A stretch of 64,000 nt of DNA from an uncultured bacterium. GTDB lineage: Bacteria > Bacillota_I > Bacilli_A > RF39 > UBA660. A program made the position numbers and the translations under genes. Of this stretch, positions 22,185 through 30,409 are shown in pieces (the stretch's first letter is position 1; every line of letters starts with the position of its first letter). Location of the stretch: positions 1-64,000 of the forward strand of contig CASEYV010000002.1 of assembly GCA_949292245.1 (NCBI GenBank), given 5' to 3'. Under the pieces are notes generated by a model. That model saw only the letters and a list, made by a program, of their open reading frames with translations. It had not been told where the DNA came from and ran no database searches.

Positions 22185-22481
22185 ATGATATATTCAATTA
22201 AATATACAAGAGGAATCGATGATTATTATCTTTATTTTTACCATCCATCTAACAATCACGAAGACTGTAAAAAAGCACTCAAAGATGTATGCCATCATAT
22301 ATGTGAAACCCAACAAATAAACAAAGAAACTCAAAACCCATACACATTCATATCTGACAACACCAAACTTATAAAAAACGAAATGGCAAAAAGAGGATTC
22401 GAACCATTATCCGTAACAGAGATAGCCGAGTTCTCCGATGAGGACCCACTATCCGAATCCTTCCAATACAATAATATATAA
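22185..22481 (+). CDS. Diverged module-A protein (98 aa)
   Basis: YYLYFYHPSNNHEDCKKALKD then YTFISDNTKLIKNEMAKRGF matches the strand-helix-loop-helix order of module A. ATG follows AAACGATATATGGAGCC. Two Cys and several His in the middle helix (CHHICET) are not conserved in the other copies. Confidence 0.55.
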   Translation: MIYSIKYTRGIDDYYLYFYHPSNNHEDCKKALKDVCHHICETQQINKETQNPYTFISDNTKLIKNEMAKRGFEPLSVTEIAEFSDEDPLSESFQYNNI

Positions 22482-22503
22482 AAACGATATATAGGTGAAA
22501 AAT

Positions 22504-24330
22504 ATGTCAAACTCATTAATAGAAGAATTGCCTAAAATTATAAGAAAAGGCAGGAAAGAAGCAAATAAAATATTAGAAGGTTTATCCGAAGATAGCAGAT
22601 TAACTTTACAGACAAATGAACTAGTTTTGCCATCTAAAGATGAGGCAGGATATTTTGTAAATTCAAATGAAAAAGTATTAGATAGTCAAAAAGCTAATAA
22701 ATTGATTTATGGTGATAATTTATTTATTATGCAAACTTTATTAACAGGTGATGAAACAACTCCATCCATGAAAGGAAAAATTGATTTAATATATATTGAC
22801 CCACCTTTTGATTCTAAAACAGATTATAAAATCAAAACTAAATTAAAAGACACTACTATAGAACAATTTGCATATTCTGATACTTGGAAAAAAGGGACTA
22901 TAAGCTATTTGGAAATGATGGTTCCACGTTTAATTTTAATGAAGGAATTGCTATCTGAAAATGGAACTATTTATGTTCATATTGATTGGCATGTAGGACA
23001 CTATGTAAAAATTATGATGGATGAAATCTTTGGAAGAGATAACCTTATGAATGAAATTGTTTGGTGCTATAAATCAGGTGGAGCTTCTACAGCTAAAGGA
23101 TTTGCAAAGAAGCATGATGTTATTTATGCATATAATAAGTCAAATAATTTTATTTTCAACAATATTAAAGAAAAATCTTATATGGGTATAGGATATACTA
23201 CTGGAAACAAAAATGTTACATTATATGATGATAATGACGGCAAAGGCCCATATACATTAGTGAATGTTAAAGATTGGTGGACAGATATTGGAATGATTGC
23301 AACATCTAAGGGAAGGCTTTATGCTACTCAAAAACCAAAAGAGCTTCTAGAAAGAATTATCTCAGTTTCATCAAATGAAAATTCAATAGTTGCAGACTTT
23401 TTCTGTGGTTCAGGTACAACTGGTGCTGTTGCTGAAAAATTAGGCAGAAGATGGATAATGTCTGATTTAGGAAAACCTGCCTGTATGGTTACTAAAAAAA
23501 GATTAATAGACCAAAAATCCATTCCTTTTCTATATCAATCAATTAGAAATTATCAAAAGGAACAATTCAAACAATCAGAATTTAAAACCATCAGCGACTT
23601 ATCTCATGCTGTTATGAATTTATATGGAGCCACACCATTTAATGATAATGATAACTTAGGTTACATAAAAGATTCAAAAACTTTAGTTTATGTTGATTTT
23701 CTTTCTAAATTAACTAGTCATAATACATTAATTAAAGCACAAAAATTAAGAAATACATATAAAGGGGGGTGGAATAAAGTAGTTATATTGGGGTGGAATT
23801 TCGTTCAGGATATTAGTCAAATTATTATTGATTTAAATGATTCTAATCTTGAAGTTTTAGCTATACCACATAATTTATTAGAACAACTTAAAATAAAATC
23901 TAAAACTAATAAATTAATAAAATCTGGCAATTTAAGACTTTCATCTCTACAACATCTAACTGTTAAAAAACCGACAATCGAAAATTATAATGAAGAATTA
24001 GAAACTTTAACAGTTGAATTAGATAATTATGTTTTATTATCTCCTGAAGCTTTACCATTAAATAAAAAAAATAAAGAGAAAATATCCGAAATAATAGATA
24101 ACGACCCATTATCTTTAATTGAATATTGGAGTATTGACCCAGATTATGATGGAAAAATATTCCGTAGCAGATGGCAAAATTATCGTGGAAACATTGCAAA
24201 TGATAATCCTTATAAAGTTACTAAATATGTAAAAATTAATGTTCCTAAACTCAATAGAAATAGAGTAATCTGTGTAAAAACAGTTGATATATTTGGGTTT
24301 GAAAATACTATTACAATAAAAATAAAATAA
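22504..24330 (+). CDS. Mod-type (beta class) DNA adenine/cytosine-N4 methyltransferase (609 aa)
   Basis: Motif IV IDPPFDSKTDY (res ~98) precedes motif I FFCGSGTTGAVAEKLGR (~299), the beta-class order found in type III Mod subunits, with QKPKELLERII just before motif I. It uses SAM to methylate an exocyclic amine, most likely N6-adenine. The ~270-residue C-terminal part would hold target recognition. No Res helicase-nuclease gene is near, so this is an orphan Mod. Start at ATG behind AGGTGAAAAAT. T-rich codon use unlike the A/C-rich neighbours. Confidence 0.9.
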   Translation: MSNSLIEELPKIIRKGRKEANKILEGLSEDSRLTLQTNELVLPSKDEAGYFVNSNEKVLDSQKANKLIYGDNLFIMQTLLTGDETTPSMKGKIDLIYIDPPFDSKTDYKIKTKLKDTTIEQFAYSDTWKKGTISYLEMMVPRLILMKELLSENGTIYVHIDWHVGHYVKIMMDEIFGRDNLMNEIVWCYKSGGASTAKGFAKKHDVIYAYNKSNNFIFNNIKEKSYMGIGYTTGNKNVTLYDDNDGKGPYTLVNVKDWWTDIGMIATSKGRLYATQKPKELLERIISVSSNENSIVADFFCGSGTTGAVAEKLGRRWIMSDLGKPACMVTKKRLIDQKSIPFLYQSIRNYQKEQFKQSEFKTISDLSHAVMNLYGATPFNDNDNLGYIKDSKTLVYVDFLSKLTSHNTLIKAQKLRNTYKGGWNKVVILGWNFVQDISQIIIDLNDSNLEVLAIPHNLLEQLKIKSKTNKLIKSGNLRLSSLQHLTVKKPTIENYNEELETLTVELDNYVLLSPEALPLNKKNKEKISEIIDNDPLSLIEYWSIDPDYDGKIFRSRWQNYRGNIANDNPYKVTKYVKINVPKLNRNRVICVKTVDIFGFENTITIKIK

Positions 24331-24351
24331 AAACGATATATAGGTGATTTG

Positions 24352-25119
24352 ATGATTAAAATGAACAACCATGAAGTTATCAACAGATTCAGGAAAGCAA
24401 CAGAAAGAGAAATAGAAGCATTAGAAGAAGATTACCAAAACACAGAAGACATAACAGAAAAAGAAAACCTTGCAAAGAATATTGCAAACTGTTATGCAAA
24501 ACTACAACAATACAACGGAGTAGAGAAAAAAATTGGAGATGATTTCAGCTTAATTCCTGAAATACCTGAAGAAGTAATTGCAAGTATGGATAGAATTCAA
24601 AGTATGATTGACTATGCACTATTTATGTGTGAAAAATATAAAGATTCAGACTGTAAACTTGACATAAGAGAATTTGATAAGAACTTATGCAAAATCTACA
24701 ATAGCATAACATTACCTTATCATTTCGAATACAAAGCAATGATTCATTTATTAAGTGAAGAAATGGGTCATTCAATATTCAATGACAAATATGCAGATTT
24801 AATGCATCAACCTGAATACCTTTTAACCTATGCATACTTAATAGATAATGAATTATTTGATATTTCCTATGAGAGTATTGAAAATGAATTAGATAAGATT
24901 ATTTATGTTCCTGATATGATATGCTTTATTACATATACATCACAATACATCGGCACAGAATATGAAAATATATTTTGGAATAAGAAATTCGATGACCTAT
25001 CAGATGAACAATGGATTGAACAGTTAATTAAGCAAGGAATTGTGTGGACAAACGATGAAAATCTTGGTTATATTATTAACCAAGACTTTTTAGATTTGGA
25101 GGATGAAGATGATGTTTAA
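24352..25119 (+). CDS. Helical hypothetical protein (255 aa)
   Basis: GGTGATTTG SD. Almost entirely helical; an N-terminal coiled coil (ATEREIEALEEDYQNTED) is followed by YALFMCEKYKDSDCKLDIREF and an acidic end LDLEDEDDV. It follows the Mod gene in the same cassette series and could be its partner, but there is no motif to prove it. Not recognised. Confidence 0.6.
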   Translation: MIKMNNHEVINRFRKATEREIEALEEDYQNTEDITEKENLAKNIANCYAKLQQYNGVEKKIGDDFSLIPEIPEEVIASMDRIQSMIDYALFMCEKYKDSDCKLDIREFDKNLCKIYNSITLPYHFEYKAMIHLLSEEMGHSIFNDKYADLMHQPEYLLTYAYLIDNELFDISYESIENELDKIIYVPDMICFITYTSQYIGTEYENIFWNKKFDDLSDEQWIEQLIKQGIVWTNDENLGYIINQDFLDLEDEDDV

Positions 25120-25267
25120 AATTGAAGAAACTTTTAATGGATATGCGATTATGTACGATGATGAAATAGTATTCAAACTTGAAGGAGTAATGAATACTAA
25201 GGCTACTGCCGATAGGATTGTGAAGAAACTTAATGAGGCGATTAAAGATGATGAAGAAGTTTATTAA
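25112..25267 (+). CDS. Small hypothetical protein (51 aa)
   Basis: ATG overlaps the end of the previous gene by 8 bases, with TTGGAGGATG as SD. Beta hairpin then helix (YAIMYDDEIVFKLEG, ATADRIVKKLNEAIK), a plausible mini-fold. Function unknown. Confidence 0.5.
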   Translation: MFKIEETFNGYAIMYDDEIVFKLEGVMNTKATADRIVKKLNEAIKDDEEVY

Positions 25268-25331
25268 ATTAATAATTTATAACTAATACCTCAATTACTT
25301 ATTCACATAAACGATATATTAGGTGATAATT

Positions 25332-25538
25332 ATGAACAAACATCAAGAAAAATTAGAAAATGCAAAAAAAGAAATAATAGATATGCTTAAAGATATTATA
25401 GAAAATCATTCAAGTTATAGTCATATAGCTATGCTGTCAAAATTAAATACTCTAAATGAATACATAGATAAGCATTATAAAGAAACATATATTGACTATT
25501 TAATAGTTGAATCTCTTAATAAAGATTTAAATAAATAA
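25332..25538 (+). CDS. Small helical protein (68 aa)
   Basis: ATG 25332 behind AGGTGATAATT and the AAACGATATATT cassette. Helix-rich (QEKLENAKKEIIDMLKDIIE); His-rich middle (HSSYSHIAM). Ends just before the AGGAGCTATTAAT SD of the next gene. Not recognised. Confidence 0.55.
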   Translation: MNKHQEKLENAKKEIIDMLKDIIENHSSYSHIAMLSKLNTLNEYIDKHYKETYIDYLIVESLNKDLNK

Positions 25539-25550
25539 GGAGCTATTAAT

Positions 25551-26096
25551 ATGTTTATATTGGAATTTTACGACTGGGATTTCATGTATAACTACTACAT
25601 AGAATCAGAGAAACCTATAACAAAAATTGAATTTAAAGAAAAACTTCTAAAAGTATTCGAAGATATGACAGAAAATGATTCTGATGAAATATGGGAAGCT
25701 TTACCAGCTTATTTTCATTCTTCAGAAGAATGCAGTAAATTTAAAAAAGCCTTAAAAAAACAAGGACTATACCTATTAGATGATATAATAAAAGCAAGCA
25801 TCCACGAATATACAACATTATCATCCTATAAAACAAAACTTAAAAACGATATTATATTAGAAAAAATAACCAACGAACTTTCCAAACATGGCTATAACTC
25901 ATCTTACAACTACAATAATTGTGATGAAATTAACTATCAAGAACCACACCTATACATTTCAGTAGAAACCATAACAGACAAAAACCATTACAACGAAATA
26001 ACAAACAAAGTAACAGACACCGTTTATAATTTTTGTCAAAAAGAAAATATCATAGACTTTTTCGGCACATTAGAAATACACATAACCTTAAATTAA
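25551..26096 (+). CDS. Module-A protein with second domain (181 aa)
   Basis: N-terminal ~80 residues follow module A (MFILEFYDWDF, FKEKLLKVFEDM, CSKFKKALKKQGLYLL). The C-terminal part (LYISVETITDKNHYNEI, IDFFGTLEIHIT) resembles module B in strand-helix order, so the arrangement A+B is the same as in 28361. Unknown role. Confidence 0.55.
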   Translation: MFILEFYDWDFMYNYYIESEKPITKIEFKEKLLKVFEDMTENDSDEIWEALPAYFHSSEECSKFKKALKKQGLYLLDDIIKASIHEYTTLSSYKTKLKNDIILEKITNELSKHGYNSSYNYNNCDEINYQEPHLYISVETITDKNHYNEITNKVTDTVYNFCQKENIIDFFGTLEIHITLN

Positions 26097-26119
26097 ACGA
26101 TATATAGGAGGCATACAAT

Positions 26120-26512
26120 ATGATATTTAAATTTAGTATCTGTGATTACGAAGGAAGCGACAATTTGTACTTCGACGTAGATAACAACCTAACAAGAGAA
26201 GAAATAATTGAAAAAATTCATGAAGCATTGAGAAATCATGTCAAAAACGAATTAGATGAGGATAGCAAAAGACCTATAGGAAAAAAAATTTATTGTACAG
26301 AAACAAAAGGTATTGAATCCTTTGGTGGTTCTAAAAAATTAAATAAAGAATTTGAGAAAGTAGGATTAAAAAAAATTAAAATACCTACCTATAACATATG
26401 GTACGATGAAGATGCCTACACTCTCTTAGGAATAGATACAAAATGTAGAGGACCTGAAAACTGTCAAAAAGTATGGTGTGATAAGGTACACGAATGGAAA
26501 AAAAATAAATAA
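26120..26512 (+). CDS. Module-A protein with Cys-rich tail (130 aa)
   Basis: MIFKFSICDYEGSDNLYFDV, REEIIEKIHEALRNHV and LNKEFEKVGLKKIKI follow module A. The C-terminus has CRGPENCQKVWC-D-K-V-H, with three Cys and a His in 16 residues, a potential zinc-binding site absent from the other members. TAGGAGG SD and cassette upstream. Confidence 0.55.
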   Translation: MIFKFSICDYEGSDNLYFDVDNNLTREEIIEKIHEALRNHVKNELDEDSKRPIGKKIYCTETKGIESFGGSKKLNKEFEKVGLKKIKIPTYNIWYDEDAYTLLGIDTKCRGPENCQKVWCDKVHEWKKNK

Positions 26513-26523
26513 GAGGTATAAAA

Positions 26524-26733
26524 ATGAAAATAGATGAAAAAGTATTAGATGTAATTGCTATAGATATAAACCAAAGATACGAAGAAAACGAAACAAATCC
26601 CCCAGATAATATAAATGAGTATATCAATATAACAACTCGCCTTGAAGGAAGATTAGATATTATAGATTTTCTAAAAGGCATATTAAAAGATGATAAAGAT
26701 ATAATAAAATATTTAAATTCTATAATGGAATAG
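26524..26733 (+). CDS. Small helical protein (69 aa)
   Basis: Closely follows the previous gene with a GAGGTATAAAA SD. Helical, acidic (RLEGRLDIIDFLKGILKDDK). Function unknown. Confidence 0.5.
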   Translation: MKIDEKVLDVIAIDINQRYEENETNPPDNINEYINITTRLEGRLDIIDFLKGILKDDKDIIKYLNSIME

Positions 26734-26738
26734 ATATT

Positions 26739-26903
26739 ATGACAAAAGATATTAAAATATTAGAGGACCATATTTACACACTTTTAACGGAATTATATAA
26801 AAATTTCTATAAAATGGAAACAGATGAAGCACACTATCTAATGAAAACAATCGAATACCAAATGGATATACTCGAAAAAATAAAATATGGAGAATCAATA
26901 TAA
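26739..26903 (+). CDS. Small helical protein (54 aa)
   Basis: Starts 5 bases after the preceding stop. Two amphipathic helices (IKILEDHIYTLLTELYKN and HYLMKTIEYQMDILEKI), likely a helical hairpin or dimer. The SD is weak, but the tight spacing and clean composition support it. Confidence 0.45.
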   Translation: MTKDIKILEDHIYTLLTELYKNFYKMETDEAHYLMKTIEYQMDILEKIKYGESI

Positions 26904-26931
26904 TATTAAACGGTATATAGGAGATTCAAAA

Positions 26932-27372
26932 ATGAAAATAACAGGCGAAATACTACAGAAAATAGAAAATAAGCTATGGGAGAAATTGAAAAATTTAAAT
27001 AAAAATGAAAAACAATTAATAGAAGATAGAAGTATATCATATTTCAGTATGAGTGAATTTGCTGATGCTTATGGATGTATCTACTGTATAAATTACTTAC
27101 AAGAATTAAAGGAAATAATTAATGATAATGAAGGTTATATCAGACACTATGGCTTAGAAGAGTTCAAAACAAAAAACAAAGCAGAAGTATACGGAACAAA
27201 AGAAGCAATAAAAACTCTTAAAGCTGAATATCAAAACAAATTAAATGAATTACTCGCAGAATCTATACCTAACAACGGAGGATTATATGCAATAGAGTTA
27301 TTCTCAACTGCACACTATCTTGAATCAGGAATAGACACTCTAAATGCCTTAGAAGAAAGATTAGAAGATTAA
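26932..27372 (+). CDS. Helical hypothetical protein (146 aa)
   Basis: ATG 26932 behind the AAACGGTATATAGGAG cassette; a longer frame upstream overlaps the previous gene and is rejected. Charged helices plus a CIYCINYL segment. Not recognised. Confidence 0.6.
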   Translation: MKITGEILQKIENKLWEKLKNLNKNEKQLIEDRSISYFSMSEFADAYGCIYCINYLQELKEIINDNEGYIRHYGLEEFKTKNKAEVYGTKEAIKTLKAEYQNKLNELLAESIPNNGGLYAIELFSTAHYLESGIDTLNALEERLED

Positions 27373-27401
27373 TAAAATAAAACGGTGTATAGGTAAAAAT
27401 T

Positions 27402-28343
27402 ATGAATAATTCTTTAAAAAAACCTAAACTTAAATTAATGCCAGTTGGAGAAGTTAAATATAAACAAAAAGACTTTTTGAAATGTCCTTTTAATTATATT
27501 GGTGGAAAACATAAAATACTCCCCCAATTATTTACTGCATTTCCAGAAAACAATGATATTTTCCTAGACATGTTTGGTGGAGGATTCAATGTTGGAATTA
27601 ACAGCAATGCTTCTAAAATCATCTATAATGACCAATTAACTCCTTTAGTTGAATTATTTAAATATCTTCAAGACAATTCATGCGAGGATATTATAAATTA
27701 TATTGAAACCACAATTAAAGATAACAATATTAGAAAAGATGAAAAAGAAGGGTTTCTTCAATTTAGGAATCAATACAATCAATCTGAAGAAAAATTCCCT
27801 TTAGATTTATACGTATTAGTTTCATTCTCATTTAATTATCAATTCAGATTCAATAATAGTGGTGAATACAATAGTTCACATGGAACTAACCGTAGTTCTT
27901 TTACAAAGAACATGAAAGAACGATTAATACAATATATCAATATTATTCATGAAAAAGATATAATATTTTTAAATAAAGATTTTACACAGTTAGATTATTC
28001 TATTTTAACTGAAGATAGCTTTGTTTATTGCGACCCTCCTTATTTGATAACTACAGGTTCATATAATGATGGTAATAGAGGTTTCAAAAACTGGACCATA
28101 AAAGAAGAAAAAAATTTATTGAAATTATTATCAAAACTTGATAAAAAAGGAATTGATTTTGCATTATCTAATGTAACTATTCATGATGGAAAACAAAATG
28201 ATTTATTACTTGATTGGATTGAAGCAAATGAATTTACTGCATTAGATATTAATTCAGATTATAGCAACTCTAATTATCATAAAAAAAATAAAGATAAAGA
28301 AAAAAATACAGAAGTATTAGTAATTAATTATTCTTTTAAATGA
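27402..28343 (+). CDS. Dam-like (D12 class) DNA adenine-N6 methyltransferase (313 aa)
   Basis: FNYIGGKHKILPQL (res ~30), DMFGGGFNVG (motif I, ~57) and VYCDPPYLITTGSY (motif IV, ~209) in alpha-class order; FALSNV and the C-terminal HKKN region also fit the D12 family of Dam, DpnM and T4 Dam. It likely methylates adenine in a short palindrome such as GATC, though specificity cannot be read. Orphan: no partner nuclease nearby. Codon use is T-rich relative to flanking genes. Confidence 0.92.
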   Translation: MNNSLKKPKLKLMPVGEVKYKQKDFLKCPFNYIGGKHKILPQLFTAFPENNDIFLDMFGGGFNVGINSNASKIIYNDQLTPLVELFKYLQDNSCEDIINYIETTIKDNNIRKDEKEGFLQFRNQYNQSEEKFPLDLYVLVSFSFNYQFRFNNSGEYNSSHGTNRSSFTKNMKERLIQYINIIHEKDIIFLNKDFTQLDYSILTEDSFVYCDPPYLITTGSYNDGNRGFKNWTIKEEKNLLKLLSKLDKKGIDFALSNVTIHDGKQNDLLLDWIEANEFTALDINSDYSNSNYHKKNKDKEKNTEVLVINYSFK

Positions 28344-28360
28344 TTTATTAAGGTGATTAA

Positions 28361-28936
28361 ATGATGTACGAATTAATACTTAAAGACTATAATGAATATG
28401 ATGAGGAATCCTTTTTTTATGAGTCAGAGATAGAATATAATTCAGAAGAGTTTTTTAATATAATTTTAGAAGCAATTCATACTGTATCCGAAATAATGGA
28501 ATCAAATAGTAAATCAATAACAGGTAAACCATATAACATATACAACATCGTTGTAAGTAAAGAATTCTCTGAAGAATTAAAAAAATACGATATACATATC
28601 ATAAATTTTCAAACTCACGAATTAAACAATTCATTTGATTCAGTAGAAAAGGTTTTAAAAAAATACAAATATGTTAATAAAAAAGAAATCATTAAAACAA
28701 TCACTAATTTATTTAAAAAAACAAAAAATGAACCACATATGGGCGGAAAACTTATATCATCTAAAATCTTCGGCAACTACATTCTAATAGAAGCCGAAAA
28801 AACAATGGATACAAATATGATTAATACAATAAAAGAAACTTTAAATAATATAAACGATATAAATAAAGTTCACTTAACAGGTTCAAATAAAAATATGAGT
28901 TTGTTAATATACGAAATGGAATTTTATTATGAATAA
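28361..28936 (+). CDS. Module A + module B fusion protein (191 aa)
   Basis: N-terminal MMYELILKDYNEYDEESFFY, FFNIILEAIHTVSEIM and EFSEELKKYDIHII match module A; C-terminal NYILIEAEKTMDTNMINTI and NMSLLIYEMEFYYE match module B, which exists alone at 29253. It therefore links the two families. The last 40 bases are duplicated at 29215-29260. Confidence 0.6.
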   Translation: MMYELILKDYNEYDEESFFYESEIEYNSEEFFNIILEAIHTVSEIMESNSKSITGKPYNIYNIVVSKEFSEELKKYDIHIINFQTHELNNSFDSVEKVLKKYKYVNKKEIIKTITNLFKKTKNEPHMGGKLISSKIFGNYILIEAEKTMDTNMINTIKETLNNINDINKVHLTGSNKNMSLLIYEMEFYYE

Positions 28937-28957
28937 AAATGAAATAGAATTAAAAAT
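28891..28957 (+). repeat. 67-bp direct repeat, left copy (partner 29215-29282)
   Basis: About 91% identical by eye to 29215-29282 (six differences). Each copy holds the end of a module-B gene (xLLIYxMEFYYE stop) and the start of the next (MNKNxIE). The two copies flank the membrane-protein gene at 28992, as expected for a duplication-insertion. Confidence 0.75.
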
Positions 28958-28991
28958 TAATTGAATAAGTAGATGAATGAGGATTGATAAA

Positions 28992-29210
28992 ATGGAAAAA
29001 GAAAATATACCATACATTATAGCAATATTTATTGTTATATTATTAGTTATAATTATAGAATATTATTTATATTTATTTATATCACAGATGACTATTATTA
29101 ACGATGCAACAGATTTTTATTTTGCCATGCAAAATTATGGTTTATTGTTATTCCCAATGTTTATAGGGGCTGGGGTAATATGTTTTATTAGAAGGCTTAT
29201 AGAAGAATAA
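28992..29210 (+). CDS. Two-pass small membrane protein (72 aa)
   Basis: Two hydrophobic segments: YIIAIFIVILLVIIIEYYLY and GLLLFPMFIGAGVICFI, with short charged ends. Inserted between the two 67-bp repeat copies, unlike its soluble neighbours. May be a holin-like or membrane-anchored accessory protein; no family recognised. Confidence 0.6.
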   Translation: MEKENIPYIIAIFIVILLVIIIEYYLYLFISQMTIINDATDFYFAMQNYGLLLFPMFIGAGVICFIRRLIEE

Positions 29211-29218
29211 GGTGAAAT

Positions 29219-29260
29219 ATGAACCTGTTAATATACAAAATGGAATTTTATTATGAATAA
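29219..29260 (+). pseudogene. 13-codon remnant of the 28361 gene end
   Basis: Behind AAGGTGAAAT, ATG begins MNLLIYKMEFYYE and stops, matching the last 13 residues of the product of 28361-28936 with two changes. A truncated duplicate, probably not functional, though it has an SD. Confidence 0.55.
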
Positions 29261-29504
29261 AAATGGAATAGAATTTAAAATTAGAACGATATTTGAATTA
29301 GCAAATGGACAAGTAGGAATGGGCCAAGGACTCAAAGACATAAAATTCATCAACAACGACTACATCTTAATAGAGTCAAATCATCCAATGAATGCAAGAA
29401 TGATAACCCTCTTAATGAAAAACCTACACGAATCCATTAACGCAGATATAATAACTAGCTTTCGAAAAAACACCGTTTTAATATTAAAATTAAACGATAT
29501 ATGA
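29253..29504 (+). CDS. Stand-alone module-B protein (83 aa)
   Basis: MNKNGIEFKIRTIFELA, then NNDYILIESNHPMNARMITL and NTVLILKLNDI; the module is also in 21615 and 28361. A truncated copy of its start (MNKNEIELKIN) is present at 28930, on the other side of the inserted gene. Function unknown. Confidence 0.6.
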   Translation: MNKNGIEFKIRTIFELANGQVGMGQGLKDIKFINNDYILIESNHPMNARMITLLMKNLHESINADIITSFRKNTVLILKLNDI

Positions 29505-29512
29505 GGAAAAAA

Positions 29513-30121
29513 ATGACTGTAATATTAGCATCTAAAGATTTATCAAACGATAGTATATATATAGGTTCAGACCTACTTAGCAGTACCGAATACAACGTCT
29601 ACAAAAAAACTAAAATCATCAAAAAAGAAGATAAAGATGGAAACCTTATAGTTTTTGCTGTAGCTGGATACACATGGCTAGTTGACTACATTAAAAATTA
29701 TGACCTAAAAATAATAAACGATGTATCCCATTCCCCATACAACTATATCAAAAAAGTATTATTTTGTATGTACGATGATTTATTAGAAAATGCACTAATC
29801 CCAATCTATGATGAGGAAAAAGACACTTGCTCCAATATAATCATAATATATAAAAACAACATCTACAGTATACAAAGCAACTTTGCCATATTAGAAGAAG
29901 ACAACTATGAAGTCATCGGAAGTGGATACCCAACAGCTACTGGAGCATTTTTAGCATCAAAAATGGCAGGGCTCTCCATCAAAAAATCAATAGAGTCAGC
30001 ACTTAAAATAACCATAGACAACAACAAAAGCTGTGGATTAGGATACGAAATCTACAAAATAAAAAATAACGAAATAAAACTAATAAAATCAAAAGAACAA
30101 TACATGGGGGTAATAAATTGA
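29513..30121 (+). CDS. HslV/proteasome-like Ntn hydrolase (202 aa)
   Basis: Start at ATG behind ATATGAGGAAAAAA, so after Met removal the N-terminal residue is Thr (TVILASKD). Counting from it, IYIGSD gives Asp19 and YKKTK gives Lys33, matching the Thr1/Asp17/Lys33 set of HslV and proteasome beta subunits. VFAVAGYTWLVDY, SNIIIIYKNNIYSI and VIGSGYPTATGAFLASKMAG follow the HslV fold, including the conserved GSG. Length fits (HslV ~175, proteasome ~200). It may degrade or cleave proteins in a self-compartmentalised ring; the partner ATPase could be host PAN. Homology is inferred from motifs. Confidence 0.75.
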   Translation: MTVILASKDLSNDSIYIGSDLLSSTEYNVYKKTKIIKKEDKDGNLIVFAVAGYTWLVDYIKNYDLKIINDVSHSPYNYIKKVLFCMYDDLLENALIPIYDEEKDTCSNIIIIYKNNIYSIQSNFAILEEDNYEVIGSGYPTATGAFLASKMAGLSIKKSIESALKITIDNNKSCGLGYEIYKIKNNEIKLIKSKEQYMGVIN

Positions 30122-30149
30122 ACGATATAAATAAAATTAAATAATAAGC

Positions 30150-30162
30150 TTCTTTTTTTTAT
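30150..30162 (+). terminator. T-run terminator after the Ntn hydrolase gene
   Basis: AAGCTTCTTTTTTTTATC about 30 bases after the stop codon, followed by further T-tracts. Typical of archaeal oligo-T termination. Confidence 0.45.
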
Positions 30163-30237
30163 CTTATACTAATTTTTTTTATTTTTATACTATACTTTTA
30201 TATACTATAAATTATCAACATAATTATAGGTGATATT

Positions 30238-30408
30238 ATTTTAATCAAGGAATATCGTTATAAAGGGACAGATGGAATTCTTTTAATTGATGAAGACATT
30301 ACAACAGATGTTTTTCTATCATTAGAAGAAATTGATAAGATAGTAGATTTTTATTATGATATGAAAGCTAAAGAATTAAATAACAAAATAAACGATATTG
30401 GGGAATGA
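30238..30408 (+). CDS. Small protein with apparent ATT start (56 aa)
   Basis: A clear SD ATAGGTGATATT is followed by ATT TTA ATC AAG and a good open frame (IKEYRYKGTDGILLIDEDIT, FLSLEEIDKIVDFYYDMKAK) that ends one base before the next ATG. No ATG, GTG or TTG lies in range in frame. Either ATT initiates or the start codon was lost. The sequence looks protein-like throughout. Confidence 0.5.
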   Translation: MLIKEYRYKGTDGILLIDEDITTDVFLSLEEIDKIVDFYYDMKAKELNNKINDIGE

Positions 30409-30409
30409 A

